64,000 nucleotides of DNA from NCBI GenBank assembly GCA_038238915.1, contig JBBSFH010000001.1, forward strand, positions 186,001-250,000, in the 5' to 3' direction. The notes beneath the pieces were generated by a model, which searched no databases, was not told where the DNA came from, and saw only the letters and a list, made by a program, of their open reading frames with translations. Numbering within the stretch: position 1 is the stretch's first letter; every line of letters starts with the position of its first letter. The position numbers and the translations under genes were made by a program. Source of the DNA: JAVVHE01 sp038238915 (lineage in GTDB: Bacteria; Pseudomonadota; Alphaproteobacteria; Sphingomonadales; Sphingomonadaceae). Below, piece after piece: positions 11,043 to 18,064 of the stretch.

Positions 11043-11111
11043 TGCCCGCTCGCTACCAACTGCCGGTCCCGAACGCGAGCCGCCACGCCCGGCAGCAAGG
11101 CCCGACGCGCA

Positions 11112-11597
11112 CTATAGCCCATAGAATCCCGCCACCCGGTCGAGCGCGAGCGACAGCACAAGCTTGCCCGCCCGCGCCGGCCAGCCGAGCGCGCGTTCAG
11201 CGCTCTCCAGCCCCTCGCCAGCGCACACCACCCGCCACAGGATGTCGTCCAACCCCGGCCCAGCCGCGTGCACCGCGCCATCGAAGCGTTGCCGCGCGGC
11301 GATCTGAGTACCACTCGGATCGAGCGCTTGCGGAGCGCCCCGCGCGCCGCGCGTGGTGGGCCCGGCGTCCCAGCGCATCGTCACGCTCGCGCCCTTGCCC
11401 GCGCGCTCGTAATCGCAGCGCAGCCGGTCGCCCGCCTCGAACTGGCGCGCGCTAATCTTGGCGCGGCGCAGCAGCCAAGCGAGCGGATTTTCGGCGAGGT
11501 TCGCCATCACCGTCGCCCGCCCCGCGCGCCCACTGGGGGCGAGCCACCGATTGTCCGTGGCGTTCCCCACGTCGCCCGCCGCCGTCACCTGCGTCAT
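11112..11597 (-). CDS. DUF6456 domain protein
   Basis: 161-residue protein of unknown function carrying, in its C-terminal two thirds, the pattern of the DUF6456 family (FDGAVHAAGPGLDDILWRVVCAGEGLESAERALGWP, ending KLVLSLALDRVAGFYG). In Alphaproteobacteria this domain is often joined to helix-turn-helix segments, so a DNA-binding or regulatory role is plausible but unproven. The ATG at 11597 is preferred: GGGAGG sits 6 bp upstream, and the ATG at 11603 overlaps that Shine-Dalgarno. Divergent from an XRE regulator with a 117-bp shared control region holding two inverted repeats. Confidence 0.75.
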   Translation of the reverse strand: MTQVTAAGDVGNATDNRWLAPSGRAGRATVMANLAENPLAWLLRRAKISARQFEAGDRLRCDYERAGKGASVTMRWDAGPTTRGARGAPQALDPSGTQIAARQRFDGAVHAAGPGLDDILWRVVCAGEGLESAERALGWPARAGKLVLSLALDRVAGFYGL

Positions 11598-11646
11598 GCG
11601 CATCCTCCCGCTAACCATTTAGGCGCAGGCCCTTGCCACAGACGCG

Positions 11647-11663
11647 TGCTTGTAGGACAAGCA
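11647..11663. promoter_or_regulatory. Perfect 7-bp inverted repeat, candidate XRE operator
   Basis: TGCTTGT, spacer AGG, then ACAAGCA: a perfect dyad with 7-bp arms between the divergent DUF6456 and XRE genes. Size and TTGT-ACAA core are like operators of XRE/phage-repressor-type proteins, so autoregulation by the adjacent XRE protein is the simplest reading. Function is inferred only. Confidence 0.5.
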
Positions 11664-11665
11664 AA

Positions 11666-11680
11666 TAACCTTAACGGTTA
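11666..11680. promoter_or_regulatory. Second inverted repeat beside the candidate XRE operator
   Basis: TAACC, spacer TTAAC, GGTTA, beginning 2 bp after the dyad at 11647-11663 and 34 bp before the XRE start codon. It is AT-richer than its surroundings, and could be a second operator half or part of the promoter core. Confidence 0.35.
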
Positions 11681-11714
11681 CCCACCGTCGTCGTCAACAG
11701 GAGTCGGATTGCCC

Positions 11715-12278
11715 ATGCACACGCGCATTCGCGAGGTTCGCAAACACAAGCAGCTCACGCTCGCCGAGGTTGCGCAGCGCTGCGCGCCGCCAACCACCGC
11801 GCAGACGATCGGGCGGCTGGAAACGGGAATGCGCACGGTCTCGATGGGTTGGCTGAACCGCATCGCCGCAGCGCTGGGCGTGCCGCCGTCCGAACTCGTC
11901 ACGCTGCCCGATCGCGCCGATCTGCCGCTCGTCGCCGTACTTGGTACCGCGGGGCCGGTTGCGCCCACGCGCGCCGCCACGCTCAGCCCGCCCGCGCCCA
12001 CCCCGCACGATCTGGCACTCAGCGTCGAAACAAGCCAGGGCGATTACCGAGCGGGGGACGTGCTGTGGCTCACAAAGCTCGCGCCCGAGCGCTTCGGCGA
12101 CGCCCTCAACCGCGATGTCCTCGTCCCCCGCGCGGTCGGCCGCTTCGCCTTCGGGCGATTGGCGGCGCTCGATGGTGCGCGCGTGCAACTGCTGCCGATC
12201 ATGCCCGGCGCGCGCCAGCAGGTGATCCCCGATGCGCCGTGGCTGGGCGTAGTGCGCGCGCTGGTACGGGAGTATTGA
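11715..12278 (+). CDS. XRE-family transcriptional regulator with S24-like C-terminal domain
   Basis: 187-residue DNA-binding protein. Residues about 2-60 are a Cro/C1-type helix-turn-helix (RIREVRKHKQLTLAEVAQRC, then QTIGRLETGMRTVSMGWLNRIAAALGV). After an Ala/Pro linker, residues about 98-187 look like an S24/LexA-fold domain (YRAGDVLWLTK, FAFGRLAALDG, WLGVVRALVREY), but the Ser/Lys autoproteolysis dyad of LexA or CI is not evident, so it is probably a non-cleaving ligand or dimerisation domain. AGGAG lies 11 bp before the ATG. Divergent from the DUF6456 gene with inverted repeats between them, suggesting autoregulation. Confidence 0.82.
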   Translation: MHTRIREVRKHKQLTLAEVAQRCAPPTTAQTIGRLETGMRTVSMGWLNRIAAALGVPPSELVTLPDRADLPLVAVLGTAGPVAPTRAATLSPPAPTPHDLALSVETSQGDYRAGDVLWLTKLAPERFGDALNRDVLVPRAVGRFAFGRLAALDGARVQLLPIMPGARQQVIPDAPWLGVVRALVREY

Positions 12279-12296
12279 GGGCGATTCGCACGCCGA

Positions 12297-12743
12297 TCAG
12301 CGCGCAGCGTTCGCCCAGCATTCGATCTCGACCGCCGCACCGAGCGCCAGCCCGTTCGCGCCGAGCGCGCTGCGCGCGGGATAGCGGCCGGGTTTGAAGT
12401 AAGTGGCGTAGACGGTGTTGAACGCGGCCCATTCGCGGATGTCGGCGAGGAAGACGGTGCATTTGAACAGATCGTCGTAACCCAGGTGATGGGCGGCGAG
12501 CGTTGCGCCGATGTTGTCCATCGCCTGGCGCGCCTGCGCGAGCGTGCCGCCGGGGACGGGTGCAGGCTCGCCGGGTTTCGCGCCGATCTGGCCTGCGAGG
12601 TAGAGGATGCCGCCAACCTGCACCGCGTCTGAAAAGGGTCGGTTGGCGGCGGCGGTGGCGGGCGAGCGGAAGTACCGCGTGGGCGCGGCTTGGGCCGGGA
12701 GGCCAGAGGCGAGCGCGGCGGCGAGGATGAGGGGGCGGATCAT
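12297..12743 (-). CDS. RidA-family protein with signal peptide
   Basis: 148-residue secreted member of the Rid (YjgF/YER057c/UK114) family. Residues 1-19 form a signal peptide (MIRPLILAAALASGLPAQA). The Rid domain follows (FSDAVQVGGILYLAGQIG, TLAQARQAMDNIGATLAAHHLGYDDLFKCTVFLADI, and a C-terminal AAVEIECWA). RidA proper hydrolyses reactive 2-aminoacrylate in the cytoplasm using an arginine; here R122 lies in YPARSALGAN, as in that family. Periplasmic Rid homologues have no settled role. It lies downstream of purL on the same strand with a 63-bp gap and is convergent with the XRE gene. Confidence 0.85.
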   Translation of the reverse strand: MIRPLILAAALASGLPAQAAPTRYFRSPATAAANRPFSDAVQVGGILYLAGQIGAKPGEPAPVPGGTLAQARQAMDNIGATLAAHHLGYDDLFKCTVFLADIREWAAFNTVYATYFKPGRYPARSALGANGLALGAAVEIECWANAAR

Positions 12744-12806
12744 TTCGCCAGCGTCGGCGAACAGGCCGCCACAGTCAACGTGCTGCTGCCATTTGCGGGT
12801 GAGGGC

Positions 12807-15002
12807 TCAGCCCATCACGCCGGGTAGCCATCCTTCGTGCGCGGCGCGAAGTTGCGCCAGCGAAACACGGATATCGTTGTCTGCGATTCCGATGAAGTCG
12901 CCTCCCGTCACGCCCATCCAGCAGAACGGGACGCCAAGCTCGCGAGCGCGGTCGACGAGGCCCGTATCGTTGCCATCCCTCACGGTGACAACGTAACGTC
13001 CCTGATCCTCGCCGAACATTTGGTGTGCGAGGGGCACGCCGACAGCCCAACCAATCTCGACCGAGGCACCCACACCCCCCGCGAGCGCCATCTCGGCGAT
13101 CGCAACGAGGACGCCGCCATCCGAGCAATCGTGCACGGCGGTCAGAAGCTCATCGGCAATGGCTGCGCGGACGAACTCTCCCGTGTGATGCTCGCGGTGT
13201 ACATCCACCGGCGGCGGCGAGCCGGAACTGCGGCCAAGGACGACGTCGCTCCAGAGCGATTGCCCAAGGTGCTTGCCCCGCTCGTCCGCGCCTATCAGCC
13301 AGATGTGATGTTTTTCCCCCTTGAACCCCATCGTCATCGTCCGCCGCCAGTCCTCGATCATCCCCACCGCGCCCACAGCCGGGGTGGGGGGGATCGGCCT
13401 CCCCTCGGTCTCATTATACAAACTCACGTTCCCGCTCACGACGGGGAAGTCCAACACCCGGCACGCCTCCGCCATCCCCTCGATGCACCCTACCAGCTGC
13501 CCCATCACCACCGGATTGGTCGGTGCGCCGAAGTTCAGGCAATCCGTGATCGCGAGCGGCTTTGCACCCACCGCGATCAGGCGGCGGTAGGCGGCGGCGA
13601 CCGCCTGCTTGCCGCCCTCATACGGGTCGGCGAGGCAGTAGCGCGGGGTGCATTCGGTCACCACCGCGAGCGCCTTGTCGGTGCCGTGGACGCGGACCAC
13701 GCCCGCGCGGCCACCCGGGCGCTGGACGGTGTCCGCGCCGACCATGTGATCATATTGCTCCCAGATCCACCGGCGCGACGCGAGTTCGGGCGAGGCCATC
13801 AGCTTCAGCAGATCGGCGGCGATGTCGGTCGATTCGGGGATGTCGGTCAGCGGCGCGGGCGGCACGGTGCGGACGTAAGGCCTGTCGTACTTGGGCGCTT
13901 CCTCGCCGATGGGGTCGAGCGGCAGATCGGCCACCGTCTCGCCGTGAAAGGTCAGCACCATGCGCTTGGTATCGGTCACCCGCCCGATCACCGCGAAATC
14001 GAGTTCCCATTTGTGGAAGATCGCCTCCGCCTCGCCCTCTCGGCCGGGCTTGAGCACCATCAGCATGCGTTCCTGCGATTCGCTCAGCATCATCTCATAT
14101 GGCGTCATGCCGGTTTCGCGGCACGGCACCATGTCCATCGCGAGTTCGATGCCCACCCCGCCCTTCGACGCCATCTCGACCGAGGACGAGGTGAGCCCCG
14201 CCGCGCCCATATCCTGGATCGCGACGATCGCACCCGTCGCCATCAGCTCCAGACACGCCTCGATCAGGAGCTTCTCGGTGAAGGGATCGCCGACTTGGAC
14301 GGTGGGGCGTTTCTCCTCCATATCGGCGGTGAACTCGGCCGAGGCCATCGTCGCCCCATGGATGCCGTCGCGGCCCGTTTTGGAGCCAACGTAGACGACC
14401 GGATTGCCCACCCCGGCGGCAGCGGAGTAGAAGATCGCGTCGGTGCGCGCGATGCCGACGCACATCGCGTTGACGAGGATATTGCCGTTGTAGCCGGGAT
14501 CGAAGCCCGTCTGGCCACCGACGGTGGGGACGCCCACACAGTTACCGTAGCCGCCGATGCCCGCGACGACCCCCCGGATCAGATGCTTCATGCGCGGCGC
14601 GTCCACGTCGCCGAAGCGCAACGCATTCAGCATCGCGATCGGCCGCGCGCCCATCGTGAACACGTCGCGCATGATCCCGCCCACGCCGGTGGCGGCGCCC
14701 TGATAGGGTTCGATGAAGCTCGGGTGGTTGTGCGATTCCATCTTGAAGATCGCCGCCCAGCCGTCGCCGATATCGATCACACCCGCATTCTCGCCCGGCC
14801 CCTGGATCACCCACGGGGCCTTGGTCGGCAACTTGCCGAGATGGATGCGCGACGATTTGTACGAGCAATGCTCGGACCACATCACCGAGAATATGCCCAG
14901 TTCAAGCAAATTGGGCGCACGGCCCAGCGCGGCTTCGATGCGGGCGTACTCGTCAGGCGACAGGCCGTGTTCGGCAATGAGCGCGGGCGTGATCATGGTC
15001 AT
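12807..15002 (-). CDS. purL: Phosphoribosylformylglycinamidine synthase subunit PurL
   Basis: Synthetase subunit of FGAM synthase in purine biosynthesis; ATP-dependent amidation of FGAR using ammonia from PurQ. 731 residues, the small-type PurL that works with separate PurQ and PurS. N-terminal LSPDEYARIEAALGR and FSVMWSEHCSYKSSRIHLG are diagnostic; GPGENAGVIDIGDGWA, GGYGNCVGVPTVGG and the repeated second half (TDCLNFGAPTNP, VHDCSDGGVLVAIAEMALAGG) follow. Two start codons, MTM; the second gives 729 residues. purQ and purS are not in the window. The gene upstream on the plus strand is the sphingolipid ACP. Confidence 0.96.
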   Translation of the reverse strand: MTMITPALIAEHGLSPDEYARIEAALGRAPNLLELGIFSVMWSEHCSYKSSRIHLGKLPTKAPWVIQGPGENAGVIDIGDGWAAIFKMESHNHPSFIEPYQGAATGVGGIMRDVFTMGARPIAMLNALRFGDVDAPRMKHLIRGVVAGIGGYGNCVGVPTVGGQTGFDPGYNGNILVNAMCVGIARTDAIFYSAAAGVGNPVVYVGSKTGRDGIHGATMASAEFTADMEEKRPTVQVGDPFTEKLLIEACLELMATGAIVAIQDMGAAGLTSSSVEMASKGGVGIELAMDMVPCRETGMTPYEMMLSESQERMLMVLKPGREGEAEAIFHKWELDFAVIGRVTDTKRMVLTFHGETVADLPLDPIGEEAPKYDRPYVRTVPPAPLTDIPESTDIAADLLKLMASPELASRRWIWEQYDHMVGADTVQRPGGRAGVVRVHGTDKALAVVTECTPRYCLADPYEGGKQAVAAAYRRLIAVGAKPLAITDCLNFGAPTNPVVMGQLVGCIEGMAEACRVLDFPVVSGNVSLYNETEGRPIPPTPAVGAVGMIEDWRRTMTMGFKGEKHHIWLIGADERGKHLGQSLWSDVVLGRSSGSPPPVDVHREHHTGEFVRAAIADELLTAVHDCSDGGVLVAIAEMALAGGVGASVEIGWAVGVPLAHQMFGEDQGRYVVTVRDGNDTGLVDRARELGVPFCWMGVTGGDFIGIADNDIRVSLAQLRAAHEGWLPGVMG

Positions 15003-15029
15003 GCCCCGTCATAGAAGCGCGCGCGTGCG

Positions 15030-15161
15030 CTAGCCAAGGCTCTGGACCGCAGCACCCAGATGCGTCGCCACCGATATGCTCACCCCCGGCAGCGCGATCG
15101 CGGCCTGCAGTGTGGTCTCGCCGAGTTCATGGCCCTTCTCGCGCAGCTGATCCGTGTTCAT
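15030..15161 (-). pseudogene. Miniature remnant of a DUF4337 gene
   Basis: 43-codon frame from ATG 15161 to TAG 15030, beginning MNTDQLREKGHELGETTLQ and ending ISVATHLGAAVQSLG. It aligns with the C-terminal third of the DUF4337 protein encoded at 22749-23339 (IDQLREKG, YELGETALQVAI, GVGISVATHLGAAVPSLG), but two in-frame segments of about 17 and 22 residues are missing, the second covering the hydrophobic core. The reading frame and stop are retained. Best read as the decayed remains of a second DUF4337 copy; a surviving micropeptide cannot be excluded. No clear Shine-Dalgarno. It sits 27 bp upstream of purL on the same strand. Confidence 0.65.
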
Positions 15162-15268
15162 CGCGCGTCTCCCTCGCCCGGGCTAACCAACGCTGTGCCG
15201 CACCATTCCCGCCGACGCGGCGCTGCGACCACTTGCCAAGTTCTTCGACGAAGGGTTGAACAGCGTCC

Positions 15269-15514
15269 ATGCCCGATCGCGCCGCCATCCATACCCGCAT
15301 CCTGGAGTTTATCGCCCCGCTGAATACAGCGGGCGTGAGCGTGGGCGAGGGCACGCGCTTTGCCGACGATCTGATGTTCGACAGTCTGACGGTGATGGAC
15401 CTCGTCGCGGGGATCGAGGACGAGTGGAACATTGTTCTGCCGCTGAATGCGCTGCCCGAGCTGGAGACAGTGGGCCAACTCACCGACGCCGTCACCAAAC
15501 TGGCCAGCAAATGA
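15269..15514 (+). CDS. Acyl carrier protein of the sphingolipid pathway
   Basis: 81-residue acyl carrier protein. The phosphopantetheine serine is S39 in FDSLTVMDL, and the surrounding acidic helix (GIEDEWNIVLPL) fits ACPs. The stop overlaps the start of serine palmitoyltransferase as ATGA, so the two are translationally coupled. A dedicated ACP next to SPT is known in sphingolipid-making Alphaproteobacteria, where acyl-ACP rather than acyl-CoA can supply the fatty acid. It is therefore probably the acyl donor for SPT rather than the fatty-acid-synthesis ACP. Confidence 0.9.
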   Translation: MPDRAAIHTRILEFIAPLNTAGVSVGEGTRFADDLMFDSLTVMDLVAGIEDEWNIVLPLNALPELETVGQLTDAVTKLASK

Positions 15515-16746
15515 CCGATCTGCTCAGTAAATACGATGCGCTGACCGCCGAACGCGGCACGCTTCACGCGGCGGGCATCCGCGATCCGTTCTCGATTGTA
15601 ATGAGCGAGGTGCGCTCCCCCACGCAGGCGCTGATCGACGGGCGCGAGACGATCCTGGTCGGCACCTACAATTACATGGGGATGACGTTCGATCCCGACG
15701 TGATGCGCGCCGGACAGGACGCGATCCAGCGCTATGGCGCGGGCACCACGGGCAGTCGCGTACTCAACGGCACCTACCAGACGCACGCCGAATGCGAGGC
15801 CGCGCTGCGCGACTTCTACGCCATGGCGGGCGCGATCGTCTTCTCCACCGGCTATCAGGCCAACCTCGGCGTCATCAGCGCGCTCGCCGTGCGCGGCGAA
15901 TATGTGATCCTCGATGCGGACAGCCACGCATCGATCTACGACGGCTGCTCGATGGGCACGGCGGACACCATCCGCTTCAGGCACAACAGCCCCGAGGACA
16001 TGATCAAGCGTCTGGGGCGCCTCCCCGCCGAGGCGGGAAAGCTGGTGGTGCTCGAAGGCGTTTACTCGATGTTGGGCGATATCGGGCGGCTGAAGGAGAT
16101 GGTCCCCGCCGCCAAGGAAGCGGGCGCGATGGTGCTGGTGGACGAGGCGCACGCGATGGGCTTCTACGGCCCGAACGGGCGCGGGGTGTACGAGGAGCAG
16201 GGCGTCGCCGATCATGTCGACTTCGTGGTGGGCACCTTCTCCAAGAGCGTCGGCACGGTGGGCGGCTTCTGCGTCTCCGATCATCCCAAGCTCGATATCC
16301 TGCGGCTCGTCAGCCGCCCCTACGTCTTCACCGCCTCGCTCCCGCCCGCCGTGGTGGCGATGGCCGCAACCTCGATCCGCAAACTGATGCACGCGCAGGG
16401 CAAGCGCGACCGCCTGTGGGAGAACACGCGCGCGCTGCACGGGGGCCTGAAGCACCAAGGCTTCAACATCGCCACCGACACGCCCGAAAGCGCGATCATC
16501 GCGGTCATCATGCCCGATCAGGTGACGACTGCGCGCATGTGGGCGACGCTGCTCGAACTCGGCATCTATGTGAATATGGCGCGCCCGCCCGCTACCCCTG
16601 CGGGCATGTTCCTGCTGCGCTGCTCACTCTGCGCCGAACACACCCCCGATCAGATCGCGGCCGTTCTCGCCGCCTTCGAGAACGCCGCCGCGCGTGTGGC
16701 GCTGCCGCTTGGCCGAAAAGCCGAGCCTGTCGCCCAAGCCGCCTGA
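15511..16746 (+). CDS. spt: Serine palmitoyltransferase
   Basis: PLP enzyme of the alpha-oxoamine synthase family that condenses L-serine with a long-chain acyl thioester to 3-oxosphinganine, the first step of sphingolipid synthesis. 411 residues, like soluble bacterial SPT. PLP lysine K245 is in GTFSKSVGTVGGF; the cofactor-stacking histidine is in DADSHASIYDG; DEAHAMGFYGPNGRG precedes the lysine. The phrase NYMGMTFDPDV and GAGTTGSRVLNGT match SPT rather than KBL or AONS. Coupled to the ACP gene by ATGA overlap. Other ceramide-pathway genes found beside spt in Caulobacter are not here. Confidence 0.93.
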   Translation: MTDLLSKYDALTAERGTLHAAGIRDPFSIVMSEVRSPTQALIDGRETILVGTYNYMGMTFDPDVMRAGQDAIQRYGAGTTGSRVLNGTYQTHAECEAALRDFYAMAGAIVFSTGYQANLGVISALAVRGEYVILDADSHASIYDGCSMGTADTIRFRHNSPEDMIKRLGRLPAEAGKLVVLEGVYSMLGDIGRLKEMVPAAKEAGAMVLVDEAHAMGFYGPNGRGVYEEQGVADHVDFVVGTFSKSVGTVGGFCVSDHPKLDILRLVSRPYVFTASLPPAVVAMAATSIRKLMHAQGKRDRLWENTRALHGGLKHQGFNIATDTPESAIIAVIMPDQVTTARMWATLLELGIYVNMARPPATPAGMFLLRCSLCAEHTPDQIAAVLAAFENAAARVALPLGRKAEPVAQAA

Positions 16747-16770
16747 CGCCGCGCGTCCGGCGGCCCGAGG

Positions 16771-16826
16771 CGGCCGGTAGCTTAATCGGTAAAGCGGCGC
16801 GGGTTCGACCCCTGCTCGGCGGACCA
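16771..16826 (+). pseudogene. tRNA remnant lacking the anticodon arm
   Basis: A 56-nt tRNA-like stretch. TA precedes a D arm (GCTT, loop, AAGC), then after only a few bases comes a complete T arm (GCGGG, loop TTCGACC, CCTGC), a 3' acceptor strand TCGGCGG and an encoded ACCA. The anticodon stem-loop and variable loop are absent, and the 5' acceptor strand (CGGCCGG) pairs poorly with the 3' strand. It cannot be a functional tRNA; its identity is lost with the anticodon. Confidence 0.6.
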
Positions 16827-16841
16827 AACCTCGTGTGCCCG

Positions 16842-17258
16842 TTACGCCTCTGCGGGGCTGTTCGCCGCGAACTGCGCCAGCGTGATGTGATTGCCGCCGG
16901 GCTCGATCCAGCCGATTTCGGTCGCGCCGTAGAAGGTATCGCGGCGCGGCATGAACACCTCGAATTCGTGCAGCGCCTTCTCCGCGGTGCTCAGATCGGC
17001 GACCGACATGAACAGATGGGCACCAGGTTTGAACCGCTCCGCATCGAGGCCGGTATCATCCGCTGCCGCGCCCGCCGTCTGTAGCATCACGCCGATCCCG
17101 CCATCGCCGCCGCCTTCGCCTTCCTGCGTCATGATCACGAACCCAAGCCCCTCGCCGTGCGGCACCTCCACCGTCCGCTTGAAGCCCAGCTTGGCGAAGA
17201 AATGTTCGGACGCCGCCACATCGGCGACGAACAGGACGGGGGTGGATTGCAGGATCAT
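16842..17258 (-). CDS. VOC-superfamily (glyoxalase/bleomycin-resistance-like) protein
   Basis: 138-residue protein with a single vicinal-oxygen-chelate fold: beta strands STPVLFVADVAASEHFFAKLGF and a C-terminal GATEIGWIEPGGNHITLAQF. No full set of metal ligands can be assigned, so enzymatic activity is uncertain. ATG 17258 is chosen because AAGGAG lies 5 bp upstream; the longer frame from 17288 begins in the cmk promoter region. Divergent from cmk. Substrate unknown. Confidence 0.78.
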   Translation of the reverse strand: MILQSTPVLFVADVAASEHFFAKLGFKRTVEVPHGEGLGFVIMTQEGEGGGDGGIGVMLQTAGAAADDTGLDAERFKPGAHLFMSVADLSTAEKALHEFEVFMPRRDTFYGATEIGWIEPGGNHITLAQFAANSPAEA

Positions 17259-17307
17259 CTCAGCTCCTTGGTTGCGCGGCGGACACATGACTTATAGCGC
17301 GCGTCCG

Positions 17308-17925
17308 ATGCGTCATAAACTCGTTATCGCGGTCGATGGACCCGCCGCCTCGGGCAAGGGCACCGTCGCGCGCGCGCTGGCGGAGCATTTCGGCCTGCCG
17401 CACCTCGATACCGGTCTGCTGTACCGCGCGGTCGGCTGGCGCGCGGGAGAGGCGGCGGCGCTCGCCGACGTGCTCGCCGTGGCGTCCGCGCTCGATCCCG
17501 CGTGGCTCGATGATCCCGTCATCCGGAGCGAGGCAGCGGCGCGCTATGCGTCGATCGTGTCCGCGATCCCCGAAGTGCGCGCCGCGCTGCTCGCAAGGCA
17601 GCGCGCGTTTGCCGATCAGCCCGATGGCGCGGTGCTCGACGGGCGCGATATCGGCACGGTGATCGTGCCGCACGCGCACGCGAAGCTGTTCGTCACCGCA
17701 AGCGTCGAAGCCCGCGCCCGCCGACGCTCGGTCGAATTGGGGCGCGCGTTCGAGACCGTTCTGGCCGATCTCGCCGAGCGCGATCGGCGCGATGCGGAGC
17801 GCACCACCGCGCCGCTGCTCCGCGCGAGCGATGCGGACTTGCTCGATACCACCGATTTGCCTATAGATGCAGCCGTCCGGCGGGCCATTGCGCTCGTCGA
17901 GGCCAGGATCGGGCGGGCACGCTAG
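17308..17925 (+). CDS. cmk: Cytidylate kinase
   Basis: Phosphorylates CMP and dCMP to the diphosphates. 205 residues; P-loop GPAASGKGTVAR near the N-terminus, LDTGLLYRAVGW for the CMP site, LDGRDIGTVIVPHA, and RRSVELG in the lid. It is somewhat shorter than E. coli Cmk (227), as is usual in Alphaproteobacteria. First of the conserved cmk-rpsA-ihfB arrangement. Confidence 0.95.
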   Translation: MRHKLVIAVDGPAASGKGTVARALAEHFGLPHLDTGLLYRAVGWRAGEAAALADVLAVASALDPAWLDDPVIRSEAAARYASIVSAIPEVRAALLARQRAFADQPDGAVLDGRDIGTVIVPHAHAKLFVTASVEARARRRSVELGRAFETVLADLAERDRRDAERTTAPLLRASDADLLDTTDLPIDAAVRRAIALVEARIGRAR

Positions 17926-17939
17926 GGCGTGTCGGCGGT

Positions 17940-17966
17940 GCGGGCGAAGCTACGGCTTCCGCTCGC
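17940..17966 (+). other. Hairpin between cmk and rpsA
   Basis: GCGGGCGAAGC, short loop, GCTTCCGCTCGC: a GC-rich stem of about 10 pairs starting 14 bp after the cmk stop and 99 bp before the rpsA start. No T-run follows, so it is more likely an mRNA leader or processing structure for rpsA than an intrinsic terminator. Confidence 0.35.
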
Positions 17967-18064
17967 CGTTTGCATATTCTGACCATCGTGCGGGGGCCTC
18001 GCTCCGCTGGACCGGCGTTCACGGGGGCAATTCCGCCCTCCGCCGTAGCACCCAAGGACACTGA

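Noticed and set aside
8658..11117. 819-codon plus-strand frame opposite parC
   Set aside because: Antisense shadow; parC has full conserved motifs and this frame has none.
12837..15014. 725-codon plus-strand frame opposite purL
   Set aside because: Antisense shadow of a complete PurL; composition is His/Arg-rich low-complexity.
15511..16746. spt product as glycine C-acetyltransferase (KBL) or 8-amino-7-oxononanoate synthase
   Set aside because: The dedicated ACP with ATGA overlap and SPT-like phrases around the N-terminus and PLP lysine favour serine palmitoyltransferase.
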